A stretch of 64,000 nucleotides of DNA from Acinetobacter sp. S54 (GTDB lineage: Bacteria > Pseudomonadota > Gammaproteobacteria > Pseudomonadales > Moraxellaceae): NCBI RefSeq assembly GCF_016624945.1, contig NZ_JACVUI010000001.1:434001-498000 (forward strand), given 5' to 3'. This document shows positions 7,590 through 16,627 of the stretch, in pieces. Position 1 is the first letter of the stretch; each line of letters begins with the position of its first letter. A program made the position numbers and the translations under genes. Below the pieces are notes generated by a model. That model made no database searches, was not told the DNA's origin, and saw only the letters and a program-made list of their open reading frames with translations.

Positions 7590-8051
7590 TTATCGCTGTA
7601 AGGTCAAAATAACCCCAACGAAAATGATGATCGCCCCAAGTAGGCGTTGCCAGTTGACAGGCATTTTCTCTGTCCCAAGCCAGCCAAAATGATCCAGCAA
7701 TAATGACATTGCCAGTTGGCCAAAAATAATCAATCCTGATAAGGTGAGAAAACCCAATTTGGGTGCAGTATAAATGCTCAGGCTAATCGCATAAACCCCT
7801 AAAAAACCACCTAACCATAAAAACCATGGGATTTGACCGAGTTGTTGTAATGATGGTTTCGGATGACTTTGCAGTAAAACCAACAGTGCCAGTAAAATTG
7901 TACCGACTAGAAAAGATAGAAAAGCCGCTTGTAACGGAGAGTAGAGATAATTTCGTAACTGTGTATTTAGGGCCGTTTGTATGGACATAGCAACGCCAAT
8001 CCCTAACGCCAAGGGTAAAAATAATAAAAGTTGTGAACTTATTTTTAGCAT
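7590..8051 (-). CDS. DMT family transporter, YdcZ (DUF606) type
   Basis: 153 residues with about five hydrophobic helices and the YdcZ-family pattern GIGVAMSIQTALNTQLR at the N terminus and FGWLGTEKMPVNWQRLLGAIIIFVGVIL at the end. YdcZ proteins are half-size members of the drug/metabolite transporter superfamily that probably work as dimers in the inner membrane; substrates are unknown. The gene ends 26 bp before abeM in the same direction, so cotranscription is likely, although a direct functional link to drug efflux is only inference. Confidence 0.82.
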   Translation of the reverse strand: MLKISSQLLLFLPLALGIGVAMSIQTALNTQLRNYLYSPLQAAFLSFLVGTILLALLVLLQSHPKPSLQQLGQIPWFLWLGGFLGVYAISLSIYTAPKLGFLTLSGLIIFGQLAMSLLLDHFGWLGTEKMPVNWQRLLGAIIIFVGVILTLQR

Positions 8052-8171
8052 TGTTTTCCTAAATCGTTATTATTTATTGCACTCCAGTCTAAATCAATTC
8101 AATGGGCTTGAGCACAATGTATTGCTGTAGTCATGTTAAACTAATAGGGTTGTGTTGCCTGAGCGCTATTC

Positions 8172-9329
8172 TTGACTGTTTTACTTGATCCTTCTGAAAT
8201 CCCACTTTCTTTATATATTCATATGCCGTGGTGCGTGCGTAAATGTCCTTATTGTGACTTCAATTCTCATGCCGTCCCCAACGGTGCCTTGTCGCTGGAA
8301 TTGGAACAGCAATACTTACATGCATTGGTCGCTGACTTTCAAACGCAGGTTGAGTTTGCACAGGGACGTAAAATTCACAGTGTTTTTATTGGGGGAGGAA
8401 CACCCTCTCTAATTTCGGCACAAGGCTATCAATGGTTATTTACCCAATTACGATCTTTGCTTGAATTTGAACAGGGTTGTGAAATTACCTTGGAAGCCAA
8501 TCCGGGCACAGTGGAACATGATCCTTTTGCGGATTATTTAGGTGTAGGGATTAATCGTTTATCCATAGGAGTACAAAGTTTTAATCAGGAGCATTTACAG
8601 CGATTAGGACGCATTCATAGTTCAGATAATGCAATCGAGGCGATTCACTTGGCAAAACAGGCGGGTTTTGAACGTGTCAATGTCGATTTAATGCATGGAC
8701 TACCTGAACAAACTCTGGAGCAAGCCTTATTCGATTTAAAACTTGCAGTTGAAAATGGCGCGACGCATATTAGTTGGTATCAACTGACCATTGAACCGAA
8801 CACCGTTTTTTTTAGAACTCAGCCCGTATTGCCACATGATGAAACCCTTGAACAGATTCAACTGCAAGGTGAGCAATATTTAAAAGCACAGGGTTTCATC
8901 AATTATGAAGTTTCAGCATGGCGTAAAGAACGTCCATCTGCACATAATTTAAATTATTGGCAATTTGGCGATTATCTTGCGATTGGCGCGGGTGCACATG
9001 GCAAAGTTACTCAATCTGACGGCATTTATCGTTTTCAGAAAACACGCTTACCGAAAGATTATCTAGCCAAAATCCCTGCTGATCATCTCCAGATGAAAAA
9101 AATTGAAGCAGAGGAGTTACCATTTGAATTTATGATGAATGTGCTGCGCTTAAATGATGGCGTGGCGACTCAGTTATATGAACAACGTACAGGCTTATCT
9201 TTGGCTGATCTTGAGCTGATACTCAACGAGTTACGGCAGAAAAAGTTGTTGATCAATGATGCTGAGCGAATAGCCTGTACTGAGCAAGGGCATGTGTTTT
9301 TAAATTCAGTGTTGGAAGCGTTTTTGTAA
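8172..9329 (+). CDS. hemW: Radical SAM heme chaperone HemW
   Basis: 385 residues. The radical SAM cluster motif CxxxCxxC is at residues 21-28 (WCVRKCPYC), followed by GGGTPS (about 75) and a C-terminal HemN-type domain (ADHLQ...FEFMMNVLRLNDG). This is HemW, formerly annotated as coproporphyrinogen oxidase: it has CX3CX2C without the extra N-terminal segment of HemN, and binds heme for insertion into respiratory proteins. Translation appears to begin at TTG 8172, because the first ATG lies at residue 18 inside the conserved IHMPWC segment. No clear ribosome binding site is seen. The usual neighbour rdgB is not within the window. Confidence 0.92.
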   Translation: MTVLLDPSEIPLSLYIHMPWCVRKCPYCDFNSHAVPNGALSLELEQQYLHALVADFQTQVEFAQGRKIHSVFIGGGTPSLISAQGYQWLFTQLRSLLEFEQGCEITLEANPGTVEHDPFADYLGVGINRLSIGVQSFNQEHLQRLGRIHSSDNAIEAIHLAKQAGFERVNVDLMHGLPEQTLEQALFDLKLAVENGATHISWYQLTIEPNTVFFRTQPVLPHDETLEQIQLQGEQYLKAQGFINYEVSAWRKERPSAHNLNYWQFGDYLAIGAGAHGKVTQSDGIYRFQKTRLPKDYLAKIPADHLQMKKIEAEELPFEFMMNVLRLNDGVATQLYEQRTGLSLADLELILNELRQKKLLINDAERIACTEQGHVFLNSVLEAFL

Positions 9330-9344
9330 TTAATTTGATATTTA

Positions 9345-9378
9345 CCCTCACCGAATGCATGTTTGTACTCGGCGAGGG
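9345..9378. terminator. Hairpin between convergent hemW and receptor gene
   Basis: Stem CCCTCACCGA/TCGGCGAGGG (9345-9354, 9369-9378) with one A-C mismatch and a 14-nt loop. There is no clear T run, so its role as terminator is tentative. Confidence 0.45.
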
Positions 9379-9383
9379 GGATC

Positions 9384-11813
9384 TTAGTATTTTGCGCTTA
9401 GGGTCAACATAAAATTACGGGGAGCACCGTAAATATTATAAAAGATAGAATTGCCTGGATAATTAAAATAAGTTTTATCAAATAGATTGTTGATTTGTAA
9501 AGATGCTTGCCAGTGGCTGTCAATTTGATAACCGACTCGTGCAGAAACGATGCTAAAACCGCTTTGCTTAAGTGAGCTATTATATAAACCAGATTGAGCC
9601 TGCATTCCAAGTCCCATATCTAGGCCATCGAATACCCCTGAAAATTGCTGTTGGTCAAATTTATATAAAGACCAGAGTTTAAAGAGTTGTTTAGGAATCG
9701 TGTCGGGCGAATAACGTTGTCCAACATTTTCAGGGTCAGTATCACTTAGGTATTTAATATCATTATAGGTATAGCCTGTTGTGATATTCAGATGTGGTGT
9801 TACTTTACCCGTAATTTCAAATTCAAAACCACGCGCCTGAACCTCTCCAGCAGCGCGATAACATTCTCCCGTATCCGTATTGCATCCGATATGGTCCTGA
9901 TCCAGTGTGGCACGATTTTTATCCCGAATTTGAAAGATGGCTGTTGTCGCATTAACTGCCCCATCAAAGAGCTCTGCTTTGAGACCTGTCTCGATTTGCC
10001 AGCCTACCCGTGGGTCAAGTATCTTACCTGTATAATCCAGTTCAGACTGTGGGACAAATGAATCAGCATAACTGGCGTACCAACTCCATTCAGGATTAAT
10101 ATCCCATATCAGTCCAGCATAAGGTGTAAATTCATTATTGGCTTTAAGGGCTTGACTCTGATTGGTATAGTCCGTCCAGCGGCCACCTAAAGTTAAAGTC
10201 AAGGGATCAAGTAATTTGATTTTTGCGGCAGTATAAAAACCTGATTGTTTGGTAACGGTACGATTTTTATCACTTATATTCGTATTCACATACGCCCCGA
10301 AATCATGGTTATGTAACACATCCCAATTAGGAACAGCAACATATTTGAAACCAGAGAGTGAATCATTTTCCCATTGATTATAGCCGAGCAATAACTGGTG
10401 TTCTCGATTAAGAAAATGAAAGGGGCCAGAAAGATTGATATCGAAAGATGTATTGGTAAAGGTCTGTTGAATATGGCCAACGCCTGCGGTGGTTAATCCA
10501 TTTTCATCCAGAGGAGCATAAGAGTACATACCAAAATTTTTATGGTCGACTTCATTATGATTATAAGCTGCTTTGGCAACCCAGCCATCATCAAATTGGT
10601 ATTTAAAGTCAGCTGAAAATTGTTTTTGGTCTCTTTTGGAGGGGACATTATAGCCTACAAAAGATTTTCGGCTTGGAACATGGCCATTGTGATCTAGTGG
10701 TAACCCCCAGAAATTAATATAGTTCTCATTAATATATGTGCCAGAAACTCCGAAAGTTGCTCTATCAGTCAGATCATAGTCAAATGCTGCATAGATGGTT
10801 GCTTTATCATCATCTTTTTCAGCATCCCGAAATTTTCCAGTGGTATTTTGGACGGCAATCAATCGTCCTCTTAAACTTCCACTTTCATTGAGTTTATTGC
10901 TGACATCAAATTCTTCACGATGACTGCCCCATGATCCTCCCGAAATTGCAAATGAACCATACGGTTCCAACGTGGGTCGTTTACGAATAAAGTTGATTGA
11001 GCCACTGGGATCACCACTTCCTGTTAATAAGCCAGAAGGCCCTCTTAATACTTCAATGGTTTCATACAGAGCAGGGTCTTCATTTGAAATATTATCTGCT
11101 TGAGGAACACCATTAATTTGTATGTTGGCGGCTGCAAAACGTATTTGGTAATTTTCAGAACCGCTATATCCATAAGCAGTTACCCCCGTGGCCTGATTTA
11201 ATGTTTCAGCAATGGTGGTAAAGCCTTGATCTTTAATTTGCTGTTGGGTAATAACAGAAACAGATTGTGGAATTTCTTTTATGGATTGTTCCGTTTTACC
11301 AATGCTGACTTTTTTTGCAGCATAACTGCTTTTATCTTCGGAACTTAATTGAATCACAGGCAATTGTGCAACTTGATGATTATTTTTTATAGAATTACTG
11401 GCCGTCGAATTAATCGAAGGCAATTGACCCACTTCACGAAGTTGATTATTAGAGTCAATAATGCCCCATGTACCATCCTGACGTTTAATTAAAGTTAAGC
11501 CTGTTCCTTTTAACAATTGGGTAATACCCTGTTCAAACGTATATTTGCCATTTAAACCTTGAGTTTTTTTACCTTTAACAAGAGCTGGATCATAAGAAAG
11601 TTCTGAACCTGTTTGACCTGCAAATAGTGCCAGAGCTTGATCTAGACTCCCCCCATGAATCTGGATTTGTTGTGTTTTTTCGATAGTTGATTTTATTTCT
11701 GCGGCAAGCACTGTATGGCCCATTCCGCTCAGTACCGTACCCAATAAGACTGATTTTATCGCAATACTTAAATTACTCTTTATTTGAAAGGGTATTTTGG
11801 CTGCCGCTTGCAT
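9384..11813 (-). CDS. TonB-dependent siderophore receptor with STN signalling domain
   Basis: 809 residues. A signal peptide ends near residue 38 (TVLAA). It is followed by an STN (secretin/TonB N-terminal) domain at about 48-118, which in FecA/FpvA-type receptors contacts a FecR anti-sigma factor; a plug domain at about 165-275 (KEIPQSVSVITQQQI, ETIEVLRGPSGLLTGSGDPSG); and a 22-strand barrel ending in the aromatic SAKY. It transports a ferric siderophore, probably of the ferrichrome/pyoverdine/hydroxamate receptor class, across the outer membrane. Start 11813 has GGGGAA seven bases upstream; the reading frame is open 28 codons further but that extension precedes the signal peptide. It diverges from the FecI/FecR-type genes across a Fur box. 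Confidence 0.88.
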   Translation of the reverse strand: MQAAAKIPFQIKSNLSIAIKSVLLGTVLSGMGHTVLAAEIKSTIEKTQQIQIHGGSLDQALALFAGQTGSELSYDPALVKGKKTQGLNGKYTFEQGITQLLKGTGLTLIKRQDGTWGIIDSNNQLREVGQLPSINSTASNSIKNNHQVAQLPVIQLSSEDKSSYAAKKVSIGKTEQSIKEIPQSVSVITQQQIKDQGFTTIAETLNQATGVTAYGYSGSENYQIRFAAANIQINGVPQADNISNEDPALYETIEVLRGPSGLLTGSGDPSGSINFIRKRPTLEPYGSFAISGGSWGSHREEFDVSNKLNESGSLRGRLIAVQNTTGKFRDAEKDDDKATIYAAFDYDLTDRATFGVSGTYINENYINFWGLPLDHNGHVPSRKSFVGYNVPSKRDQKQFSADFKYQFDDGWVAKAAYNHNEVDHKNFGMYSYAPLDENGLTTAGVGHIQQTFTNTSFDINLSGPFHFLNREHQLLLGYNQWENDSLSGFKYVAVPNWDVLHNHDFGAYVNTNISDKNRTVTKQSGFYTAAKIKLLDPLTLTLGGRWTDYTNQSQALKANNEFTPYAGLIWDINPEWSWYASYADSFVPQSELDYTGKILDPRVGWQIETGLKAELFDGAVNATTAIFQIRDKNRATLDQDHIGCNTDTGECYRAAGEVQARGFEFEITGKVTPHLNITTGYTYNDIKYLSDTDPENVGQRYSPDTIPKQLFKLWSLYKFDQQQFSGVFDGLDMGLGMQAQSGLYNSSLKQSGFSIVSARVGYQIDSHWQASLQINNLFDKTYFNYPGNSIFYNIYGAPRNFMLTLSAKY

Positions 11814-11982
11814 GATGCATTCCCCACAGGAAATTAGAGATGATAAAAATAATGATTTGGTCATAGCGTTATCACCTGAGAATTTAGAACAGCTCATAAA
11901 AATTTTAATGTTTTAATAAATTTTTGAAAAATATAGGTTTAAAAATTAAAGAGATTAAGTTGTTTACAAACTTTGACATTGT

Positions 11983-11998
11983 AATGATAATTATTATT
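11983..11998. promoter_or_regulatory. Fur box between receptor and sigma factor genes
   Basis: AATGATAATTATTATT; the core ATGATAATTATTAT matches the Fur consensus ATGATAATCATTAT at 13 of 14 positions. It lies 23 bp before the sigma factor start and is placed to control the divergent receptor promoter as well, giving iron repression. Confidence 0.75.
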
Positions 11999-12020
11999 AT
12001 TTTTCCTTTGGTTTGGTGCA

Positions 12021-12539
12021 ATGCTTTCAAATCAGACATTGACAAAACAACAAGTCAATCAACACATTGATGGTTTATATCGTGAACATAAACCATGGCT
12101 ATATGCTTGGCTATGTAAAAAAATGGGTAGCCACTGTGATGCGGCGGATCTGACTCAGGATACCTTTGTCAAAATAATGACCCGTTATGCTGATTATTAT
12201 TATTATGAACCTCGGGCATTACTAACCACCATTGCTAAAAGCCTGATGTTTAATTTGTATCGGCGTAAAAAAGTTGAGCAGGCTTATTTGAGCATCTTGG
12301 CTGAGACTTATCCTGAACATTCGATTTCTCTGGAAGAGCAAATATTATGGATAGAGACCTTATGTGAGCTATGTGACATTATCGAAGCTTTGCCAGAACG
12401 TCAAAAGCAGGTGTTTATGTTGTCACAGTTACAGGGTTTAAATTATGTCCAAATTTCAGAACAACTGAATATTTCGATTTCAACTATTAAGCGTGATTTG
12501 ACCTGTGCCATGGCTGCCTGTTTTATGGCAATGGAATAA
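12021..12539 (+). CDS. FecI-type ECF sigma factor
   Basis: 172 residues with the two-domain layout of extracytoplasmic-function sigma factors: region 2 (CDAADLTQDTFVKIM, about 35-50) for -10 recognition and region 4 (LPERQKQVFMLSQLQGLNYVQISEQLNISISTIKRDL, about 120-156) for -35 recognition. It is of the iron-starvation FecI/PvdS class by its immediate neighbours: a FecR-type regulator gene begins 25 bp downstream and an STN-domain receptor is divergent. The expected role is to transcribe the receptor gene when the receptor senses its ferric siderophore. Upstream lies a Fur box. The ribosome binding site is weak. Confidence 0.9.
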   Translation: MLSNQTLTKQQVNQHIDGLYREHKPWLYAWLCKKMGSHCDAADLTQDTFVKIMTRYADYYYYEPRALLTTIAKSLMFNLYRRKKVEQAYLSILAETYPEHSISLEEQILWIETLCELCDIIEALPERQKQVFMLSQLQGLNYVQISEQLNISISTIKRDLTCAMAACFMAME

Positions 12540-12564
12540 TAAAAAATAGATCATGATGTATTAA

Positions 12565-13551
12565 ATGAACAAACAACCTCGAAAAGATAATGCAAAGCAT
12601 GTTCGCCAGCAGGCCTATTATGAAGCCGCTGAATGGTATATGCAGATGCAGGAACAGACTTTGGACGTAAAGCAAAAAGCATGCTTTGAACAATGGTTGG
12701 CTGAGGATGCATTGCATCAAGAGGTTTGGGCAAATGTCATTATGTTTGATGAAAAGTTGTGTCGAGTACCAAAGACAGTCATGGCTCAAACGATGCATCA
12801 ACTCAAACCTAAACCGCAATTTGCAACAAAATTTAGTCTTATCCTATTTGCTCTATGTACCGCATTTTATACGGTTCAGGGAATTCGTCAGCAAGATTAT
12901 GCGCCTGATCTATTGAGTTTTGAGCCTATTGATGTTTATAAAACTCAGATCGGAGAGCAGCAGCAAGTGAGTTTAGCTGATGGCAGTCAAATTTGGCTGA
13001 ATAGTGAGAGTAAGATTCGGGTGAAATACAATGCCAATCAGCGGCGTATTGAATTGGCACGTGGTGAAATTTATATTGAAACGCATAAAGATATCAAACA
13101 GCGGCCATTTACAGTACAGACCGCAGATGGAGACTTGTTGGCATTAGGCACGGTATTTAATGTCCGCCATTTTCCAACACAAACAGAACTAATTGTAAAG
13201 CAGGGCACTGTTCGTACTCAGCCTCAGCACTCAAAAACGTATCAGGATATTACTGCACAACATACTGTTAGATTTGATGCACAACAGATTTATCATGGTG
13301 CATATAGTGATATGCCTTTATTATGGCGCCAACAGCTTTTGGTAGTGCATAGTATGCCATTGCAGAAATTCATCACAGAGTTATCACGCTATCATCAACA
13401 GAGTATTAATATTGATCCAAGCTTGTACAACGTTCTGGTGTCTGGCGCGTATTCTACTCAGGATTTATCGAGAACATTGCGTATGTTGCAAGTAACCTAC
13501 CATTTTAAGGTTGTGCATACCGAACAGAATGGTATTGATCTGCAGCCTTAA
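12565..13551 (+). CDS. FecR-type inner-membrane anti-sigma regulator
   Basis: 328 residues. The N-terminal cytoplasmic domain (AAEWYMQMQ...CFEQWLAEDALHQEVW, about 20-60) is the FecR N-terminal DUF4880 fold that binds the sigma factor; one membrane helix spans about 91-107; a periplasmic FecR domain follows (QQQVSLADGSQIWLNSESKI, about 130-150), and the C-terminal segment (about 265-328, MPLQKFITELSRYHQQSINID) resembles the STN-like fold typical of these proteins. It transmits the signal from the STN domain of the receptor to the ECF sigma factor. Adjacent genes fit a complete FecA-FecI-FecR-type cell-surface signalling system. Confidence 0.9.
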   Translation: MNKQPRKDNAKHVRQQAYYEAAEWYMQMQEQTLDVKQKACFEQWLAEDALHQEVWANVIMFDEKLCRVPKTVMAQTMHQLKPKPQFATKFSLILFALCTAFYTVQGIRQQDYAPDLLSFEPIDVYKTQIGEQQQVSLADGSQIWLNSESKIRVKYNANQRRIELARGEIYIETHKDIKQRPFTVQTADGDLLALGTVFNVRHFPTQTELIVKQGTVRTQPQHSKTYQDITAQHTVRFDAQQIYHGAYSDMPLLWRQQLLVVHSMPLQKFITELSRYHQQSINIDPSLYNVLVSGAYSTQDLSRTLRMLQVTYHFKVVHTEQNGIDLQP

Positions 13552-13557
13552 ATAAAA

Positions 13558-13584
13558 AAGCGGGGATGAGAACATCCCCAGCTT
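13558..13584. terminator. Bidirectional terminator hairpin
   Basis: Stem AAGC-GGGGATG / CATCCCC-(A)-GCTT with a GAGAA-type loop (13562-13568 with 13573-13579) between the convergent fecR-like and SDR genes, preceded by an A run that gives T residues on the minus strand. Confidence 0.75.
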
Positions 13585-13592
13585 AACTCGAA

Positions 13593-14348
13593 TTAACGAG
13601 TGGTATAACCACCATTGGCAAAAATAGTTTGGCCTGTAATCCACCAGCCTTCTGTCACCAGAAAACGAACCAAGGGTTCAATATCTTCAATTTTGGTTAG
13701 TCCACCAAGTGCAGAGGCAGATTTATGATAGGCTACGGCCTGAGGGGCTTCCTGACCGTAGAAAAAAGGTGTGTCCATTGGGCCAGGTGCTACAGCGGTC
13801 ACCGAAATCCCTCGCTCACCAAACTCTTTAGACGCTGCACGAGTATAATGCTCGACGGGTGCTTTTAAACCTTCATAAGTCGAATAAAGCCCTGTATATG
13901 CAGCCAATAATGAAGTGACGATGGTACAAATTTTACCGCCATTATTCAAATGGCGCCCTGCCGACTGAATGAAGAAATAAGCAATTTTGGAGTTGATATC
14001 GCTCATTGAATCAAATTCAGCTTCTGTAGTTTCAACAATGGGCTTTTTAAGCACGCGACCTACAGTATTGATAGCAATATCTAGACTACCGAAGTGTTCT
14101 TTGGCTTTGACAAAAAGTTCTTCAATGCGATCAATTGAACTCAGATCAGCCTGTAGCAAAATGGCATCTGCACCCAGTGCTTGCACATCAGCCAGTGTTT
14201 TTTCAGCCTCTGCTCTGGTCGATTCGCTATTATAATGAATCGCCAATTTCGCGCCTTGTTGAGCAAATTTTCTTGAAATTAATCCCCCTAGATTTTTTGC
14301 GCCGCCTGTAATTAATACAACTTTATCTTTTAAGGTATATGCCGCCAT
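13593..14348 (-). CDS. SDR family NAD(P)-dependent oxidoreductase
   Basis: 251 residues of the classical short-chain dehydrogenase fold. The dinucleotide-binding motif is TGGAKNLGG at 14-22; the catalytic triad is Ser146 (IVTSLLAA), Tyr158 and Lys162 (YEGLK). The usual NNAG is INTVG at 93-97. The C-terminal ANGGYTTR matches family members. Substrate is unknown. It has no cofactor specificity marks I can read with certainty. It is divergent from a LysR regulator across 115 bp, so it is probably the regulator's target. Confidence 0.88.
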   Translation of the reverse strand: MAAYTLKDKVVLITGGAKNLGGLISRKFAQQGAKLAIHYNSESTRAEAEKTLADVQALGADAILLQADLSSIDRIEELFVKAKEHFGSLDIAINTVGRVLKKPIVETTEAEFDSMSDINSKIAYFFIQSAGRHLNNGGKICTIVTSLLAAYTGLYSTYEGLKAPVEHYTRAASKEFGERGISVTAVAPGPMDTPFFYGQEAPQAVAYHKSASALGGLTKIEDIEPLVRFLVTEGWWITGQTIFANGGYTTR

Positions 14349-14463
14349 GATGTTCTTTCCTTTCCAAGGATCTATTTTTGCATATTGATTAGTCTAGATT
14401 TGAATTATGTAACCATCAATTATGCTAATTTAGTTTCACTATTCAGAAATTACGAACAATGCT

Positions 14464-15360
14464 ATGGATCGTTTACAGCAGTTTGCGATATTTGTTGAGG
14501 TCGCCAAACGCGAGAGTTTTAGTGAGGCTGCACTGCGTCTGGATTTACCTCGCTCCACGGTTACCTCTGCAATTCAAAGTCTGGAGACCTATTACAAAGT
14601 CAGGTTATTTCAACGTACGACAAGGCGTGTCAGTCTGACACAGGATGGGAAGCGAGTTCTACCAGATTGTCAGAATTTACTGATGGACTATCAATTGCTT
14701 GAGCAGATGATTCAAACACATAATCAGGATTATCAGGGAATTTTGAAGGTCGATATGCCTAGTCGTATTTCGCATCAAATTGTGGTGCCTGCATTGCATG
14801 ATTTTTTTCGACAATACCCCAATATTCAGATTCAACTGCATAGCTCGGATCATTTAACTAATCTGGTTGAGCAGGAAGTTGATTGTGTGGTGCGTGTTGG
14901 CACGCTCGAAAATAGTAGTTTAATTGCCAAATCCATAGGGCGTTTAGAAATGGTCAATTGTGCCAGCCCAGACTATTTACAGCATTTTGGAATCCCCCAT
15001 GGGCTTGAGGATTTACCACAGCATTATATGGTGAATTATCCAAATGGGGTCGGAGAGCAGCAGGGGATATTCTTTTATGGGCAAGAACGGATCAAATTAA
15101 ATGCCAGATTGAGTGTAAATAACACTGAAGCTTATATTCAGGCAGCGCGTTCGGGATTGGGAATGATTCAGATCCCTTATTATGATGTTCGTGAAGATCT
15201 GGCAAAGGGAAGTTTGATTGAAATTCTGGACTCGTATAAATGTTCAGCATTACCATTAAATATGCTGTATCCCAATCGACAATATATCCCGCGTCGCCTA
15301 GACGTGTTTATGAGTTGGTTAATTCCTTTACTGCAACAACACTGTTGTTTAGCGCGTTAA
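14464..15360 (+). CDS. LysR family transcriptional regulator
   Basis: 298 residues: N-terminal winged helix-turn-helix (residues 1-60, FVEVAKRESFSEAALRLDLPRSTVTSAIQSLE) and a periplasmic-binding-protein-like effector domain (about 90-290). The sequence after the helix-turn-helix (LFQRTTRRVSLTQDGKRVLP) is typical of the DsdC/PtxR-like subgroup that controls adjacent SDR or aldo-keto reductase genes. It is divergent from the SDR gene, which it most likely regulates. The effector is unknown. Confidence 0.88.
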   Translation: MDRLQQFAIFVEVAKRESFSEAALRLDLPRSTVTSAIQSLETYYKVRLFQRTTRRVSLTQDGKRVLPDCQNLLMDYQLLEQMIQTHNQDYQGILKVDMPSRISHQIVVPALHDFFRQYPNIQIQLHSSDHLTNLVEQEVDCVVRVGTLENSSLIAKSIGRLEMVNCASPDYLQHFGIPHGLEDLPQHYMVNYPNGVGEQQGIFFYGQERIKLNARLSVNNTEAYIQAARSGLGMIQIPYYDVREDLAKGSLIEILDSYKCSALPLNMLYPNRQYIPRRLDVFMSWLIPLLQQHCCLAR

Positions 15361-15366
15361 AATAAA

Positions 15367-15394
15367 AAACCACTTCCTTTGTAGAAAGTGGTTT
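15367..15394. terminator. Bidirectional terminator hairpin
   Basis: Stem AACCACTT/AAGTGGTT with a nine-base loop, between the convergent LysR gene and ahpC, flanked by an A run on the left that reads as T on the ahpC strand. Confidence 0.75.
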
Positions 15395-15429
15395 AGAGAG
15401 ATTGAATTTAAGAATTCGATATTTCTAGC

Positions 15430-15993
15430 TTAGATTTTTCCAACAAGATCAATCGATGGCGCAAGTGTTGCATCGCCTTCTTTCCATTTTGCAGGGCAAA
15501 CTTCACCAGGATGATTATAGACATAAACTGCTGCTTTGACTTTACGTAGTAATTCCTGTGCATCACGGCCTATGCCACCCGCATTAATTTCTACGATCTG
15601 AATTTTTCCATCAGGATCGATAACGAATGTACCACGATCTGCCAAGCCTTCACCTTCAATGAGGACTTCAAAATTCTTAGAAATCGTCCAGGTTGGATCA
15701 CCAATCATGGCATACTGGATTTTACCAATTGCATCAGAAGTATCGTGCCATGCTTTGTGGGTGAAATGGGTATCTGTTGAAACAGAGTAGATATCAACCC
15801 CGAGTTTTTGAAACTCAGCATATTGGTCCGCAAGGTCTTCAAGTTCAGTTGGACAAACAAAGGTAAAGTCAGCAGGATAGAAAAATACAACCGACCATTT
15901 ACCCTTTAAATTAGCTTCAGTGATATCAAAGAATTGACCATTTTGATACGCAGTTGCTTTAAACGGTTTGATTTCAGTATTGATTAAACTCAT
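15430..15993 (-). CDS. ahpC: Alkyl hydroperoxide reductase subunit C (peroxiredoxin)
   Basis: 187 residues, the full length of AhpC. The peroxidatic cysteine is Cys47 in DFTFVCPTE and the resolving cysteine Cys166 in GEVCPAKW, so it is a typical two-Cys peroxiredoxin that reduces hydrogen peroxide, organic peroxides and peroxynitrite in the cytosol. No ahpF reductase gene is adjacent, so the reductant partner must be encoded elsewhere. The gene is monocistronic, with hairpins on both sides. An upstream OxyR site could not be recognised with confidence. Confidence 0.95.
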   Translation of the reverse strand: MSLINTEIKPFKATAYQNGQFFDITEANLKGKWSVVFFYPADFTFVCPTELEDLADQYAEFQKLGVDIYSVSTDTHFTHKAWHDTSDAIGKIQYAMIGDPTWTISKNFEVLIEGEGLADRGTFVIDPDGKIQIVEINAGGIGRDAQELLRKVKAAVYVYNHPGEVCPAKWKEGDATLAPSIDLVGKI

Positions 15994-16161
15994 GCTTTGA
16001 TCCTCTGGGTTGAATGAGAAAGTTTCTTAACTTGAGAACAAAGATAACGTATTTTTAATCATCGTAAAAATAGTAAATATTTATAAATTTAATCGAATAT
16101 TTAGATTTTAAAATAATTTTACCGTCATATCTGTGTCATAGACGGTGTTTATGATTTCCAT

Positions 16162-16198
16162 AAAAAAAAGCCTTAACATTACATGTTAAGGCTTTTTT
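16162..16198. terminator. Bidirectional terminator downstream of the tRNA-Lys pair
   Basis: Stem AAGCCTTAACA/TGTTAAGGCTT around TT-AC, with A8 on the left and T6 on the right. It lies just after the tRNA genes on the minus strand. Confidence 0.85.
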
Positions 16199-16204
16199 AG
16201 AATC

Positions 16205-16280
16205 TGGTGGGTCGTCCGCGACTCGAACGCGGGACCAACGGATTAAAAGTCCGCTGCTCTACCAACTGAGCTAACGACCC
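16205..16280 (-). tRNA. tRNA-Lys (anticodon TTT)
   Basis: 76 nt including encoded CCA (16205-16207). The acceptor stem GGGTCGT pairs with ACGACCC, the D-arm is GCTCAGTTGGTAGAGC, the anticodon loop is CTTTTAA (anticodon TTT), and the T-arm is CGCGGGTTCGA-like (read as GCGTTCGAGTCGC). Identical in sequence to the second copy 86 nt upstream on the same strand. Confidence 0.96.
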
Positions 16281-16366
16281 TGAAAATTTGCAAGATAGGC
16301 GTAGTGACTAGTCTAACAAAAAAGAAATCAAAAATTTGAATTCTTTAATCAGATCAAAACAATCAA

Positions 16367-16442
16367 TGGTGGGTCGTCCGCGACTCGAACGCGGGACCAA
16401 CGGATTAAAAGTCCGCTGCTCTACCAACTGAGCTAACGACCC
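16367..16442 (-). tRNA. tRNA-Lys (anticodon TTT), second copy
   Basis: 76 nt with encoded CCA at 16367-16369. Base for base the same as the copy at 16205-16280, separated by 86 nt, and probably processed from the same transcript. Confidence 0.96.
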
Positions 16443-16627
16443 TGAACGAAATATTCAATTATTTCTTGAATATGAAGTGCAAGAAAAGAAATTATTTTCT
16501 AACACCGCCGTTGTTTTGATGGAGCGTATTTTAGCAAGATCTTCAACTAACACAAGAGAAAATTTAAAAACAATCGCATAACTGTTTATAAAAAGCACGA
16601 TTTCTTCCTGTTTAGTTAAAAAATATG

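Noticed and set aside
12523..12819. 98-codon frame antisense to the fecR-like gene
   Set aside because: Shadow of the real fecR-like gene on the opposite strand, without support of its own.
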